64,000 nucleotides of DNA, from contig NZ_SDLT01000007.1 of NCBI RefSeq assembly GCF_004522235.1, positions 62,001 through 126,000 on the forward strand, written 5' to 3'. Below, in pieces: positions 15,917 through 25,245 of the stretch; position 1 is the stretch's first letter, and each line of letters begins with the position of its first letter. Under the pieces are notes generated by a model that was not told the DNA's origin, did no database searches, and saw only the letters and a program-made list of their open reading frames with translations. The DNA is from Amycolatopsis nivea. Lineage in GTDB: Bacteria > Actinomycetota > Actinomycetes > Mycobacteriales > Pseudonocardiaceae. The translations under genes were made by a program, and so were the position numbers.

Positions 15917-17368
15917 GTGACTGACGCGATTGCCGACCGGAACAGCGGACCGTCCGCGGATTTCGTCGTGGTGGCCAACCGGCTGCCCGTCGACCTCGAA
16001 CGGACCGCGGACGGGGAACAACGCTGGACCGCCAGCCCGGGCGGACTCGTTTCGGCACTCGAACCGTTCCTTCGCTCCCGCAAGGGCGCGTGGGTCGGCT
16101 GGCCGGGCGTGCCGGACGTCGACGTGGACGAGTTCGACGACGACGGGCTCGTCCTGCACCCGGTGTCGCTCAGCTCGGCCGAGGTCCGCGACTACTACGA
16201 GGGCTTCTCCAACGCCACGCTCTGGCCGCTCTACCACGACGTCGTCGAACGGCCGGTCTTCGACCGGTCGTGGTGGGACAGCTACGTGAAGGTCAACCGC
16301 CGCTTCGCCGAGGCCAGCGCCGCCGTCGCCGCGCAGGGGGCGACCGTGTGGATCCAGGACTACCAGCTGCAACTGGTGCCCCGGATGCTCCGCGAGCTGC
16401 GGCCCGACCTGCGCATCGGCTTCTTCCTGCACATCCCGTTCCCGCCGGTCGAGCTGTTCATGCAGCTCCCGTGGCGCGCGGAGATCGTGCGCGGCCTGAT
16501 CGGCGCGGACCTGATCGGCTTCCACCGGCCCGGCGGCGCGCAGAACTTCCTGTGGCTGGCCCGGCAGCTGGTCGGCCTCGAACCCACGCGCGGCGCGGTC
16601 GGCGTCCGGTCCCGGCCGGGCATGGTGCAGGTCGGCGACCGCACGGTGCGCGTCGGCGCGTTCCCGATCTCCATCGACGCGGCGGGCCTCGACTCGCTCG
16701 CCCGCAGCAAGGGCGTCGTCGAGCGGACCAAGCAGATCCGCCGCGACCTCGGCAACCCGAAGACGGTGCTGCTCGGCGTCGACCGGCTCGACTACACCAA
16801 GGGCATCGACCTGCGGCTGCAGGCCCTGCACGAACTGCTGCACGAGGGCCGTCTCGAACCAGGCGACGTCACGTTCGTGCAGCTGGCCACCCCGAGCCGC
16901 GAACGGGTCGAGCACTACCAGCGGATGCGCGGCGAGATCGAGCAGATGGTCGGCCGGATCAACGGCGAGTTCGCCCGCGTCGGCCACCCGGTCGTGCACT
17001 ATTTGCACCAATCCGTGAACCGCACCGAGCTGGCCGCCTTCTTCTCCGCGGCCGACGTCATGGTGGTGACTCCGCTGCGCGACGGGATGAATCTCGTCTG
17101 CAAGGAGTACGTCGCGTGCCGCCCCGATCTCGGCGGCGCGCTGGTGCTCAGCGAGTTCGCCGGCGCCGCGGCCGAACTGACCAGCGCTTTCCTCGTCAAC
17201 CCGCACGATCTGGACGGGGTGAAGAACGCGTTGGAGGCTGCCATTACGCTCGACCCCGCCGAGGGCCGACGCAGGATGCGCGCCATGCGTCGCCAGGTCC
17301 TCACCCACGACGTCGACCGGTGGGCGCGTTCGTTCCTCCAGGCGCTGGGTGCCGAACCGGCCGACTGA
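15917..17368 (+). CDS. otsA: Trehalose-6-phosphate synthase (GT20)
   Basis: This 483-aa GT20 enzyme joins a nucleotide-sugar donor to glucose-6-phosphate to make trehalose-6-phosphate in the cytoplasm. Conserved stretches are [10 protein letters not shown] at the start, [65 protein letters not shown] and [13 protein letters not shown]. The GTG at 15917 lies 8 nt after GAGGGAG; the 13 residues upstream are not conserved. The phosphatase gene starts 38 bp downstream, so the two form an operon for stress-related trehalose metabolism. Confidence 0.92.
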   Translation: MTDAIADRNSGPSADFVVVANRLPVDLERTADGEQRWTASPGGLVSALEPFLRSRKGAWVGWPGVPDVDVDEFDDDGLVLHPVSLSSAEVRDYYEGFSNATLWPLYHDVVERPVFDRSWWDSYVKVNRRFAEASAAVAAQGATVWIQDYQLQLVPRMLRELRPDLRIGFFLHIPFPPVELFMQLPWRAEIVRGLIGADLIGFHRPGGAQNFLWLARQLVGLEPTRGAVGVRSRPGMVQVGDRTVRVGAFPISIDAAGLDSLARSKGVVERTKQIRRDLGNPKTVLLGVDRLDYTKGIDLRLQALHELLHEGRLEPGDVTFVQLATPSRERVEHYQRMRGEIEQMVGRINGEFARVGHPVVHYLHQSVNRTELAAFFSAADVMVVTPLRDGMNLVCKEYVACRPDLGGALVLSEFAGAAAELTSAFLVNPHDLDGVKNALEAAITLDPAEGRRRMRAMRRQVLTHDVDRWARSFLQALGAEPAD

Positions 17369-17406
17369 CCCCCTCCCCCGTACCGCGCTGGACCTCCTGA
17401 GGAGGA

Positions 17407-19944
17407 GTGTTGACCGCCGAGGCGTTGCCCGCGGAGCTACGGCGCGCGATCGTGCAGATCGCCCGTACCCCGCGCCTGCTGGTCGCCTGCGACTACGACG
17501 GCACGTTGGCCCCCATCACCGCGAACCCGGACGAGGCGCGGCCGCTGCCCGAGTCCGTCGGCGCGTTGAGATCGCTCGCCGGCCTGCACGAAACGACCAC
17601 CGCCGTGATCTCCGGCCGGGCTCTTCGGGACCTCGCGACGCTGTCGCGGCTGCCGTCCGAGGTCAACCTGGTCGGCAGCCACGGGTCCGAGTTCGACATC
17701 GGCTTCATCCACGCGCTCGACGAGGACGCGAAGGCGCTGCACCGGCGGCTCGAACACGAGCTGGAACAGCTGGTGCTCGACGTGCCCGGGGTGTCGCTCG
17801 AGGTCAAGCCGGCGAGCATCGCGGTGCACGTGCGCCGCGCCGAGCACAACGCGGGCCGGCGCGTCCTCTCGGACGTGCACGAAGGCCCGTCGAAGTGGGA
17901 AGGCGTCACGACCACCGACGGCAAGGAAGTCGTCGAGCTGGCGGTCGTGAAGACCGACAAGGGCAACGCGCTGGACACCCTGCGCCACCAGGTCGGGGCC
18001 ACCGCGGCGGTGTTCCTCGGCGACGACGTCACCGACGAGAAGGCGTTCGCCCGGCTGGCCGGTCCGGACCTCGGCATCAAGGTCGGCGACGGCGAATCGC
18101 TCGCCGAGTACCACGTGCCTGACACCGTCGACGTCGCGATGGTGCTCGCGTTCCTCCTGGAAGAGCGGCGCAACTGGCTCTACGGCGAGTCCGCGCCGCC
18201 GATCGAGCGGCTGTCGCTGCTCGCCAACGAGCGCTCGGTCGCGCTGGTGACGCCGGACGCGAAGCTGACCTGGCTGTGCCACCCCGGCCCGGACGCCCCC
18301 GCGGTGTTCGCCGACCTGCTCGGCGGTCCCGGGGCCGGGCACTTCTCGATCAAACCGCACCGCAACGGGCTCCCGCTCGGCCAGCGGTACCTGCCGAACA
18401 CGATGACGGTCGAGACGCGCTGGTCGCGGCTGCTCGTCACGGACTATCTCGAGCCGGAAAGCCCCGGGCACCGCACCGACCTCGTGCGCGTGATCTCCGG
18501 CGAGGCGGTGGCGCAGGTCGTGTTCGCGCCGCGGCCGGAATTCGGCGGCGTGCCGGTGCGGCTGGTCGCCGAGGCCGAGGGCCTGCGCGTGCTGGGCACG
18601 TCGGAGCCGTTCGTGCTGCGCTCGCCGGGCGTCGAATGGTCGATCGCCTCCGATGGGCTGCAGGACACCGCGACCGCGCTCGTCCAGCCGACGCCGGAGC
18701 AGCCGGTGGTGCTCGAATTGCGCTGCGGCACCACGGATCTCGCCGCGCACGAACTGTCCGAAGTGGACCGCCGGGACCGGGCGGGCCGGTACTGGAGCGA
18801 CTGGGCGGCGAAGCTCAAGCTGCCGACCGTGCAGACCGAACTGGTGCGCCGCTCCGCGCTGACCCTGCGCGGTCTGGTCAACACCGACACCGGCGGCGTG
18901 CTGGCCGCCGCGACGTCGTCGCTGCCGGAGGAGATCGGCGGGGTCCGCAACTGGGACTACCGCTACTGCTGGATCCGCGACGCCGCGATGACCGTCCGCG
19001 AACTGGTGCACCTCGGTTCGCACGAGGAGGCCGAGGGCTACCTGAAGTGGCTGCACGGCGTGCTCGCCACGCTGGCCGGCCCGGAGCGGCTGCACCCGCT
19101 GTACACGCTGGCCGGAAGCGTCATCGGCGCGGAGGCGGTCATCGAATCGCTGCCCGGGTACGCCGGTTCGCGGCCGGTACGCGTCGGCAACCTCGCCAAC
19201 CACCAGGTGCAGCTCGACGTGTTCGGCCCGGTCGTGGAACTGGTCGCGACGCTGGCGGAGGTGCGCGGCGAACTGCGCGACGAGGACTGGCAGATGGTGC
19301 GCGCGATGGCCGAGGCCGTCACGCGGCGCTGGAACGAGCCGGACCACGGGATCTGGGAAGAGCGGCACGTGCCGCGGCACCGGGTGTACTCGCGGGTGAT
19401 GTGCTGGGTGACCATCGACCGCGCGGTGCGGCTCGGCGACGAGTACGGCCGCGACGTCCCCGGCGCCTGGCCGACGCTGCGCGACGAGATCAAGGCCGAC
19501 GTGCTCGAGCACGGCTGGAACGAAGAGGTGCAGGCGTTCACCACCGCCTACGACGGCACCGACCTCGACGCGGCGTCCCTGTTCGTGGGCCTCACCGGCC
19601 TCATCGACCCGGCGGACGACCGGTTCCAGAAGACCGTGACGGCGATCGAGGCCGAACTGCGCAGCGGTTCCACGGTGTACCGCTACCGGCGCGACGACGG
19701 CCTTCCCGGCGGCGAGGGCGGCTTCCACATCTGCGCGGCCTGGCTGATCGAGGCGTACCTGTGCACCGGGCGGCGCAACGAGGCCGAGGAGCTGTTCGCG
19801 CAGATCGTCGACGCGGCGGGCCCGACCGGACTGCTGCCCGAGCAGTTCGACCCGGTCGCGGAGCGCTCGCTCGGCAACCACCCGCAGGCGTACTCGCACA
19901 TCGGCCTCATCCGGTGCGCGAATCTCCTTGCCGAGAAGGCTTGA
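17407..19944 (+). CDS. Bifunctional trehalose-phosphatase / GH15 family protein
   Basis: This 845-aa protein is a fusion. Residues 1-255 are a HAD-type trehalose-6-phosphate phosphatase (CDYDGTLAP with D29 and D31, then VISGRALRDL, SHGSEFDIG, FLGDDVTDEKAF). Residues 265-845 are a GH15 glycoside hydrolase related to actinobacterial trehalases and glucoamylases (GGVRNWDYRYCWIRDA, then GLLPEQFDP). One chain could therefore both form trehalose from OtsA product and hydrolyse it, or the GH15 part may have another substrate. The GTG at 17407 directly follows GGAGGA; TTG at 17410 is an alternative. The ribosome site is part of a small palindrome (17393-17405). Confidence 0.85.
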   Translation: MLTAEALPAELRRAIVQIARTPRLLVACDYDGTLAPITANPDEARPLPESVGALRSLAGLHETTTAVISGRALRDLATLSRLPSEVNLVGSHGSEFDIGFIHALDEDAKALHRRLEHELEQLVLDVPGVSLEVKPASIAVHVRRAEHNAGRRVLSDVHEGPSKWEGVTTTDGKEVVELAVVKTDKGNALDTLRHQVGATAAVFLGDDVTDEKAFARLAGPDLGIKVGDGESLAEYHVPDTVDVAMVLAFLLEERRNWLYGESAPPIERLSLLANERSVALVTPDAKLTWLCHPGPDAPAVFADLLGGPGAGHFSIKPHRNGLPLGQRYLPNTMTVETRWSRLLVTDYLEPESPGHRTDLVRVISGEAVAQVVFAPRPEFGGVPVRLVAEAEGLRVLGTSEPFVLRSPGVEWSIASDGLQDTATALVQPTPEQPVVLELRCGTTDLAAHELSEVDRRDRAGRYWSDWAAKLKLPTVQTELVRRSALTLRGLVNTDTGGVLAAATSSLPEEIGGVRNWDYRYCWIRDAAMTVRELVHLGSHEEAEGYLKWLHGVLATLAGPERLHPLYTLAGSVIGAEAVIESLPGYAGSRPVRVGNLANHQVQLDVFGPVVELVATLAEVRGELRDEDWQMVRAMAEAVTRRWNEPDHGIWEERHVPRHRVYSRVMCWVTIDRAVRLGDEYGRDVPGAWPTLRDEIKADVLEHGWNEEVQAFTTAYDGTDLDAASLFVGLTGLIDPADDRFQKTVTAIEAELRSGSTVYRYRRDDGLPGGEGGFHICAAWLIEAYLCTGRRNEAEELFAQIVDAAGPTGLLPEQFDPVAERSLGNHPQAYSHIGLIRCANLLAEKA

Positions 19945-19981
19945 TCAGGCAAGCCCGTTAGCACGCCTCGGTGACAAGTGC

Positions 19982-20030
19982 CGTGAAGGCCGCCTTGCCG
20001 GAATCGCATTCCGTTAAGGTGGTCTTCACG
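19982..20030. terminator. Long 23-bp imperfect hairpin after the trehalose operon
   Basis: Positions 19982-20004 pair with 20008-20030 around a 3-nt loop. The 23-bp stem has three G-T pairs and one mismatch. It starts 37 bp after the trehalose gene stop. It can act as a terminator, but its length and outer CGTGAAGG/CCTTCACG character also suggest a dispersed palindromic repeat. Confidence 0.6.
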
Positions 20031-20074
20031 AGCATTTGCACGTTCGTTCGGGTTGCCGGCGCGGAGGTGATGCG

Positions 20075-20608
20075 GTGAAGCAGTACTACGGGCAGCAGTC
20101 CGCGGAGTACGCCCCGCTGCCGCCGTTGTTCGCCGCCCGGGTGCGCGTCGCGTCCGTGGTCATCGGGGTTTCGCTGGCGATCGGCACGCTGCTCGTTTTC
20201 GGCATCACCGCGCTCGTGAACCGTCCGCTGCACGGGCACAGCCTGCCGCGCGGACTGCTCGGTCTCGCCGCGCTGCTGCTGCCGATGCTGTCCGTGCTCG
20301 CCATCGCCGTGGTCGTCCTGTCCGCGCGCCGCTGCCTGCAAGGCGACTACCTGGTGACCGCCAGGGCCCGCGGCACGCGCGCGACGCTGACCGCCTGTTT
20401 CACCGTGCTGTCGATCAGCTGCCTGATCGCGCTCGGGGTGTCCGCGCTGGTGGATCTCTGGGGCAACCACGGCAAGCTCGGCTTGCCCGAACTGCTCGCG
20501 ACCTTCGCGAATTTCGCCATCGGCCTGATCGGCTACAGCGCCGGGCTCTGGTTCGTCCGGCCGTCGGTGAGCACGCTGGAGAAGTTCAGCGACCATCCCA
20601 TCTGGTGA
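20075..20608 (+). CDS. Four-helix membrane protein, unknown
   Basis: This 177-aa protein is not recognised. It has a short cytoplasmic tail (VKQYYGQQSAEYAPLPPLF) and four predicted membrane helices (about 22-48, 63-87, 108-135 and 143-165). The GTG at 20075 is preceded by GGAGGTGATGCG, a strong ribosome site; an ATG at 20070 is out of frame. It stands alone between the hairpin and the sigma-factor gene, 39 bp upstream of the latter, and may be co-transcribed with it. Confidence 0.7.
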   Translation: MKQYYGQQSAEYAPLPPLFAARVRVASVVIGVSLAIGTLLVFGITALVNRPLHGHSLPRGLLGLAALLLPMLSVLAIAVVVLSARRCLQGDYLVTARARGTRATLTACFTVLSISCLIALGVSALVDLWGNHGKLGLPELLATFANFAIGLIGYSAGLWFVRPSVSTLEKFSDHPIW

Positions 20609-20647
20609 GGCCGTGAACGCTCGCCCGCGCCGCGGGCAAGAGTGGGT

Positions 20648-21253
20648 ATGCAGGTGACCCACGACGGTCCCGAGCCGGTGTCGACCGGCCCGCAGGACCG
20701 CCCCGACCTGGGCGGACCCGATCCCGCCCCGGCCTTCGGGCGGCTGTTCGACGCGCACGCGGCGACCATGCACCGCTACCTCGCGCGCCGCGTCGGCCCG
20801 GATGCCGCGCACGATCTCGTCGCCGAGACGTTCCTCGTCGCGCTGCGCCGCCGGGAGTCGTACCGACCAGAGCTGGGCACCGCGCGCTCGTGGCTGTACG
20901 GGATCGCGACGAACCTGCTGCGCCACCACGTCCGCAGCGAAACCCGGGCGCTGCGAGCCACCGCGCGACTCGCCAATTCCGGCGACCGCGGCCACGGCGG
21001 ACACGACACCAGGGTCGCCGAGCAGGTGGACGCACAGGCCCGCGCGGCACAGCTGGCGGGCGCGCTCGCGAAGCTGAGCGTCGCCGACCGCGACACGCTG
21101 CTGCTGGTCTCGTGGGCCGGGCTGGAACCGGTCGAAGTCGCCGAGGCGCTCGGCATCCCGCCGGGCACCGTCCGTTCGAGGCTGCACCGGATCCGCAGAT
21201 GGCTGCGCACCAACGCAGGCGCGTCGACCCGCGAGGAGGCGAAAGACCAGTGA
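20648..21253 (+). CDS. ECF-type RNA polymerase sigma factor
   Basis: This 201-aa sigma-70 family factor has region 2 (about 28-100: FGRLFDAHAATMHRYLARRV, AHDLVAETFLVALRR, ARSWLYGIATNLLRHHVRS) and region 4 (about 135-190: LSVADRDTLLLVSWAGLEPVEVAEALGI, PPGTVRSRLHRIRRWL). It should direct RNA polymerase to a small regulon. The start is ATG 20648; GTG 20642 in frame is an alternative, and the ribosome site is weak. The next gene overlaps its stop by 4 bp and encodes a membrane protein that may control it. Confidence 0.85.
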   Translation: MQVTHDGPEPVSTGPQDRPDLGGPDPAPAFGRLFDAHAATMHRYLARRVGPDAAHDLVAETFLVALRRRESYRPELGTARSWLYGIATNLLRHHVRSETRALRATARLANSGDRGHGGHDTRVAEQVDAQARAAQLAGALAKLSVADRDTLLLVSWAGLEPVEVAEALGIPPGTVRSRLHRIRRWLRTNAGASTREEAKDQ

Positions 21254-22344
21254 ACGACGACACCGTGCGGCATCTGTGGTCCGATGCCGAACTCGACGAG
21301 GCCCTCGCCGCGCTGCACCCGCACGAGACAGCCCCCGACCGCACCGAACTCGACCGGGCCCGCGCGAGCATGATGCGGGCCGCCGCGGCAGTGAGCGAAT
21401 CGGCCGAACCGGTTGTCCCGCAACGGAAAAAGCGCTCCGGCGCGTGGCGGTGGATCGCCGTGGCCGCTGCGGTCGCGCTCGTCACCGGCGGCGTGGTCGT
21501 GGTCCGGGAACTCGCCACCGCGCCGACGACACTGGCTCCCGCCGGCCCGGCCGCCCCGGCGGACCGTCGCGAAGCGGGCGCGCCGTTCACCCACGTCGTG
21601 ACCAAGTACAGCCGCACCGTGCTGGTGAGCGGGAGCAGTGTGTTCAGGGTCCCGGAACAGGTGGACCTGTGGATCCCGGCCGATCCGTCCGGAGTGTGGA
21701 AACGACGCTGGACCCGCGCCGAGCCGCCGACGTTGCTCGGCGGGGATCCCCGGGACAGCGCGAAACTGCCCGGACCGTCCCAGGCCGAGGAGTCCGCGCC
21801 CGGCGGGCGGTTCACGCGCGACGCCCGCTTCCCCGGAGACGCGGCCGCCAGCACTCAGCTGGGCTGGTCCCAGCCGACCCCGGACTTCGTCGCGGGCCTG
21901 CCGACCGACCCGAACCAGCTGACCAATCGCCTCCTGAAGGACCGCATCCCTCCGGAGTTGTCGCCGGCGGGCGACGGGCCGCTGCCGCAGCCGTTGAACT
22001 ACGGCGCTCCGAAGGACCCCAGCCCCATCACCTATCCGTCGGCGACCGGGATGGTCCTGAACGTCCTCGCTTCCGGGTACGCGTCGCGCGAGCTGCGGGG
22101 CGCCTTCCTGAAAGCGATGGACAACCCGGTGCTCGGATTCCAGTTGGTGCAGGACGCTCCGGACTTCGTGCAATACGCGGTGCTCGCCGGCCCGTACCGA
22201 GTGCTCGTCTCGCTCAACCGGACCCGGCTTCAGCTGACCGACCTCCAGGTGCTCTCCGCGAGCTCCGTCACCAGGTTCGCGCCCGGCACTCTGGTCAGCT
22301 CCGCGCAGTTCTCCTCCGAGACCACCGACCGGGCGGGAGACTGA
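21250..22344 (+). CDS. CU044_5270-like membrane protein, possible sigma-factor partner
   Basis: This 364-aa protein has a cytoplasmic N-terminal region (about 1-65), one membrane segment (about 70-93, WRWIAVAAAVALVTGGVVVV) and an exported domain of about 270 residues containing THVVTKYSRTVL. Proteins of this kind follow ECF sigma genes in many actinobacteria. The topology and the GTGA overlap with the sigma gene suggest an anti-sigma or sensor role, but no zinc-binding anti-sigma motif is visible. The stop codon abuts the convergent radA stop codon with no gap. Confidence 0.65.
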   Translation: MNDDTVRHLWSDAELDEALAALHPHETAPDRTELDRARASMMRAAAAVSESAEPVVPQRKKRSGAWRWIAVAAAVALVTGGVVVVRELATAPTTLAPAGPAAPADRREAGAPFTHVVTKYSRTVLVSGSSVFRVPEQVDLWIPADPSGVWKRRWTRAEPPTLLGGDPRDSAKLPGPSQAEESAPGGRFTRDARFPGDAAASTQLGWSQPTPDFVAGLPTDPNQLTNRLLKDRIPPELSPAGDGPLPQPLNYGAPKDPSPITYPSATGMVLNVLASGYASRELRGAFLKAMDNPVLGFQLVQDAPDFVQYAVLAGPYRVLVSLNRTRLQLTDLQVLSASSVTRFAPGTLVSSAQFSSETTDRAGD

Positions 22345-23706
22345 TCATTTCGCGTGGTTCGCCGCGTTGAGCGCGCTCGCCACGTCGGGCACCTCCAGCA
22401 CCCGGATGCCGTCCGGGAGCTTGCCGGAATCCGGCGGCACCAACGCGTGCGTGAAGCCGAGCCGGGCCGCCTCGGCCAGCCGGCGCCCGACGTTCGGCAC
22501 CCGCCGGATCTCGCCCGCCAGCCCGACCTCGCCCACCGCGACCAGCCGGGGGGACAGGGCCACGTCGTGCAGCGACGAGGTCAGCGCGAGCACCAGCGCC
22601 AGGTCGATGGCGGGCTCGGTGATCTTCATGCCGCCGACCGTCGCGACGTAGACGTCCTTGTCGCCCAGTTTCAGCCGGCCGCGCTTCTCCATCACGGCGA
22701 GCACCATGGCGACCCGTGCCGAATCGAGGCCGCTCACGGCACGTCGCGGCTGCGGCATGCCGCTGCTCGACACCAGCGCCTGCACCTCGCCCAGCAGCGG
22801 CCGCTTCCCCTCGACCGCGACCGTGACCGCGGTGCCCGGCACCGCTTCCGCGGTCCGGCTCAGGAACAGACCGGACGGGTCCGGCACTCCGACAATGCCG
22901 CCCTCGGTGAGCTCGAAACAGCCGATCTCGTCCGCCGCGCCGAACCGGTTCTTGATGCCGCGCACCATCCGCAGCGTGGAATGCTTGTCGCCCTCGAATT
23001 GCAGCACCACGTCCACCAGGTGCTCGAGCACGCGCGGACCGGCGACCGAACCGTCCTTCGTGACATGTCCCACGAGCAAGACCGGCAGCCCGCGTTCCTT
23101 GGCGAGCGCGACGAGTCCGGAGGTGACCGCGCGGACCTGCGTCACCCCGCCCGGCGAGCCCTCGACCTGCGGCGATGCCATGGTCTGGACCGAATCGACG
23201 ATCAGCACGCCGGGCTTCACCGCGTCGACGTGCCCGAGGATCGCGGACAGGTCGCTCTCCGCCGCGAGGAACATCTCACCGTGCACGTTGCCGGTGCGCT
23301 CGGCGCGCAGCCGGACCTGTCCCGCGGATTCCTCGCCGGTGACGTACAGCGAACGCCCCGCCGTGACCGCCCATTGATACGCGACTTCGAGCAGCAGCGT
23401 GGATTTGCCGACCCCGGGTTCACCGGCCAGCAGCGCGACCGCGCCGGGCACGAGCCCGCCGCCGAGCACCCGGTCCAGCTCCGGCACACCGGTGGCCTTC
23501 GCCCTGGCCGCCTCGACGTCGACCTCGGCGATCGGCCTCGCGGGCGCGCTCGGTGCTCCTGCGGCCACCCGCGCGATCGCCGGTTTCGCGGAGCCGCGCT
23601 CCTCGAGCGTGCCCCACGCCTGGCATTCCGGGCAGCGACCGACCCACTTCGCCGTTTCGTACCCGCATTCCGCGCACCGGTGGACGGTGCTGGTCTTCTT
23701 CACCAC
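22345..23706 (-). CDS. radA: DNA repair protein RadA
   Basis: This 453-aa RadA (Sms) has a zinc finger C11-x2-C14 and C25-x2-C28, a RecA-like ATPase core with Walker A GEPGVGKST (95-103, Lys101), the RadA-specific KNRFG motif, and a C-terminal Lon-protease-like domain. RadA promotes branch migration during recombinational repair. The start is ATG 23706. It is separated by 46 bp from the lipoprotein gene upstream on the same strand, as in mycobacteria. The usual mycobacterial downstream neighbour disA is absent; a convergent sigma-factor locus is found instead. Confidence 0.95.
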   Translation of the reverse strand: MVKKTSTVHRCAECGYETAKWVGRCPECQAWGTLEERGSAKPAIARVAAGAPSAPARPIAEVDVEAARAKATGVPELDRVLGGGLVPGAVALLAGEPGVGKSTLLLEVAYQWAVTAGRSLYVTGEESAGQVRLRAERTGNVHGEMFLAAESDLSAILGHVDAVKPGVLIVDSVQTMASPQVEGSPGGVTQVRAVTSGLVALAKERGLPVLLVGHVTKDGSVAGPRVLEHLVDVVLQFEGDKHSTLRMVRGIKNRFGAADEIGCFELTEGGIVGVPDPSGLFLSRTAEAVPGTAVTVAVEGKRPLLGEVQALVSSSGMPQPRRAVSGLDSARVAMVLAVMEKRGRLKLGDKDVYVATVGGMKITEPAIDLALVLALTSSLHDVALSPRLVAVGEVGLAGEIRRVPNVGRRLAEAARLGFTHALVPPDSGKLPDGIRVLEVPDVASALNAANHAK

Positions 23707-23752
23707 TCCGCGAGGCTATCGGCGGACACCGACAAAACTCGCGGCGACGCGG

Positions 23753-24424
23753 TCAGGAGCCCGCGTGCGCGGGTGCCGCGACCGGCAGCTCGACCACGAT
23801 CGGGCCGGCGTTCTGGAAGGTGAAGGTGACCTTGATCGTCGCGCCCGGCCACAGCGGCTGCTTGAGGCCCGGCAGCACGACCTTGCCGGAGCCGAGCTGG
23901 CTCGCCGCGCCGCCGCTCTCGCCCGTCTGCGGCGCGTTGGACGCCGAGTTGGGAGCCGAGCTGCTCGGGGCGGAGCTGGGCGCGCCGCTGGCCGGCTGGT
24001 TCAGCTCGGAGGCGGGCGTGCTGTTCGCCGACTCCGACTGCGGCGGGGCGCCCTGCTCGACCGCGTCGGCCGGGCCGATCACGAGCGAGTGGCCGGCGAC
24101 GATCGCCGTGTCCCCGGAGATCTGCGCGGGGCCGGAAGCGCCCTCGGAGGTCACCGAGACGAGCTTGTCGTCCTTCTGGCCCTGGTTGATCACGGTGAGC
24201 GTGAGCGGGGCGGGCGAACCGGCCGCGTAGCCGGGGCCCTGCGCCGGGTACTGCACCGCGGCGTTGCGTAGCACGATCGTCTTCACCTGGGCGTAGGTGC
24301 CGTTGACGGCGGGCTGCTGGGTGTCGGTCTGAGTGATCTGACCGGCTCCGCAACCGGCGAGCACGAGTGCGGCGCCGAGCGCCGACACGCCTGCGCCGAG
24401 CACGCGGCGATTCTGCAGCCTCAC
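23753..24424 (-). CDS. LpqE-like lipoprotein
   Basis: This 223-aa exported lipoprotein has a signal peptide (VRLQNRRVLGAGVSALGAAL) and lipobox LAGC, an N-terminal beta domain, a Ser/Pro/Ala-rich linker (about 130-175, with SAPSSSAPNSASNAPQ) and a C-terminal beta strand region (TIKVTFTFQNAGPIVVELPV). It matches mycobacterial LpqE by layout and by position between radA and divergent carD. LpqE belongs to the copper-responsive RicR regulon in M. tuberculosis; no copper ligands are obvious here. The GTG at 24424 follows GGAAGGA; longer starts would place non-signal residues first. Confidence 0.72.
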   Translation of the reverse strand: MRLQNRRVLGAGVSALGAALVLAGCGAGQITQTDTQQPAVNGTYAQVKTIVLRNAAVQYPAQGPGYAAGSPAPLTLTVINQGQKDDKLVSVTSEGASGPAQISGDTAIVAGHSLVIGPADAVEQGAPPQSESANSTPASELNQPASGAPSSAPSSSAPNSASNAPQTGESGGAASQLGSGKVVLPGLKQPLWPGATIKVTFTFQNAGPIVVELPVAAPAHAGS

Positions 24425-24665
24425 GTCAGAGTCCTTCCCTTTCACGGCCTCGTCCTTCCCGAAGACTAGCCGGGCGGTTCTCCGCGCGCGGAACCGGTGT
24501 GCGTTCCCGGCCGATCGACTGTCCACAAAGGATCCCACAGCGCCGGTCGGGGCGCTGTCGGCTCACCTGCATGAGCACGGCGAAAACCGGTTTGTCAAGC
24601 CCTGCTCAGGCCGCTGACCTGCGACGACGATCCCGGGCCGCTAGGTGGCCGCCGACGGGCCGTGA

Positions 24666-24671
24666 TAGGAT
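24666..24671 (+). promoter_or_regulatory. Predicted -10 box of carD
   Basis: TAGGAT lies 27 bp before the carD ATG, leaving a short leader with GAAAGGGG and AGAGGA. No clear -35 hexamer is present, which is usual for CarD-stimulated actinobacterial promoters. Confidence 0.5.
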
Positions 24672-24698
24672 GGAGTCAGCGAAAGGGGCAGAGGACAC

Positions 24699-25190
24699 AT
24701 GGTTTTCAAGGTCGGAGAGACCGTCGTCTACCCGCACCACGGTGCCGCACTCATCGAAGCGATCGAGACCCGCGTGATCAAGGGCGAGGAAAAGAAGTAC
24801 CTCGTCCTCAAAGTCGCGCAAGGGGATCTTACGGTTCGCGTGCCCGCGGACAACGCCGAGATCGTCGGCGTGCGCGATGTCGTCGGGCAAGAAGGACTGG
24901 ACAAGGTCTTCGATGTTCTGCGTGCTCCGCACACCGAAGAGCCCACGAACTGGTCTCGTCGGTACAAGGCCAACCTGGAGAAGCTCGCCTCCGGCGATGT
25001 GAACAAGGTGGCCGAAGTGGTGCGCGACCTCTGGCGGCGAGAAAAGGACCGCGGACTTTCAGCCGGCGAGAAACGCATGCTGGCGAAAGCACGGCAAATC
25101 CTGGTCAGCGAGCTCGCGCTCGCGGAGGGCACCGACGAGGGCAAGGCGGAAACGCTCCTCGACGAGGTGCTAGAGACCGCGACGGTCTGA
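24699..25190 (+). CDS. carD: CarD-family RNA polymerase-binding regulator
   Basis: This 163-aa protein has the N-terminal RNA polymerase-interacting domain (about 1-60, [21 protein letters not shown], then [18 protein letters not shown]) and a helical DNA-binding domain with the conserved tryptophan in [14 protein letters not shown]. CarD binds the polymerase beta subunit and stabilises open complexes at rRNA and other promoters; it is essential in mycobacteria. Length and sequence are close to the family norm. It diverges from the lpqE-radA pair and is followed by ispD after 55 bp. Confidence 0.95.
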   Translation: MVFKVGETVVYPHHGAALIEAIETRVIKGEEKKYLVLKVAQGDLTVRVPADNAEIVGVRDVVGQEGLDKVFDVLRAPHTEEPTNWSRRYKANLEKLASGDVNKVAEVVRDLWRREKDRGLSAGEKRMLAKARQILVSELALAEGTDEGKAETLLDEVLETATV

Positions 25191-25245
25191 CCCCGGGTCC
25201 TCCGGTTCGCCGCCGAGGCAACCGGTTCCCTACGATCACGACCTG

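Noticed and set aside
17437..19899. An 820-codon frame antisense to the trehalose gene
   Set aside because: The composition is Arg/His/Val-rich with no recognisable domain, and the plus strand encodes clear enzyme motifs throughout.
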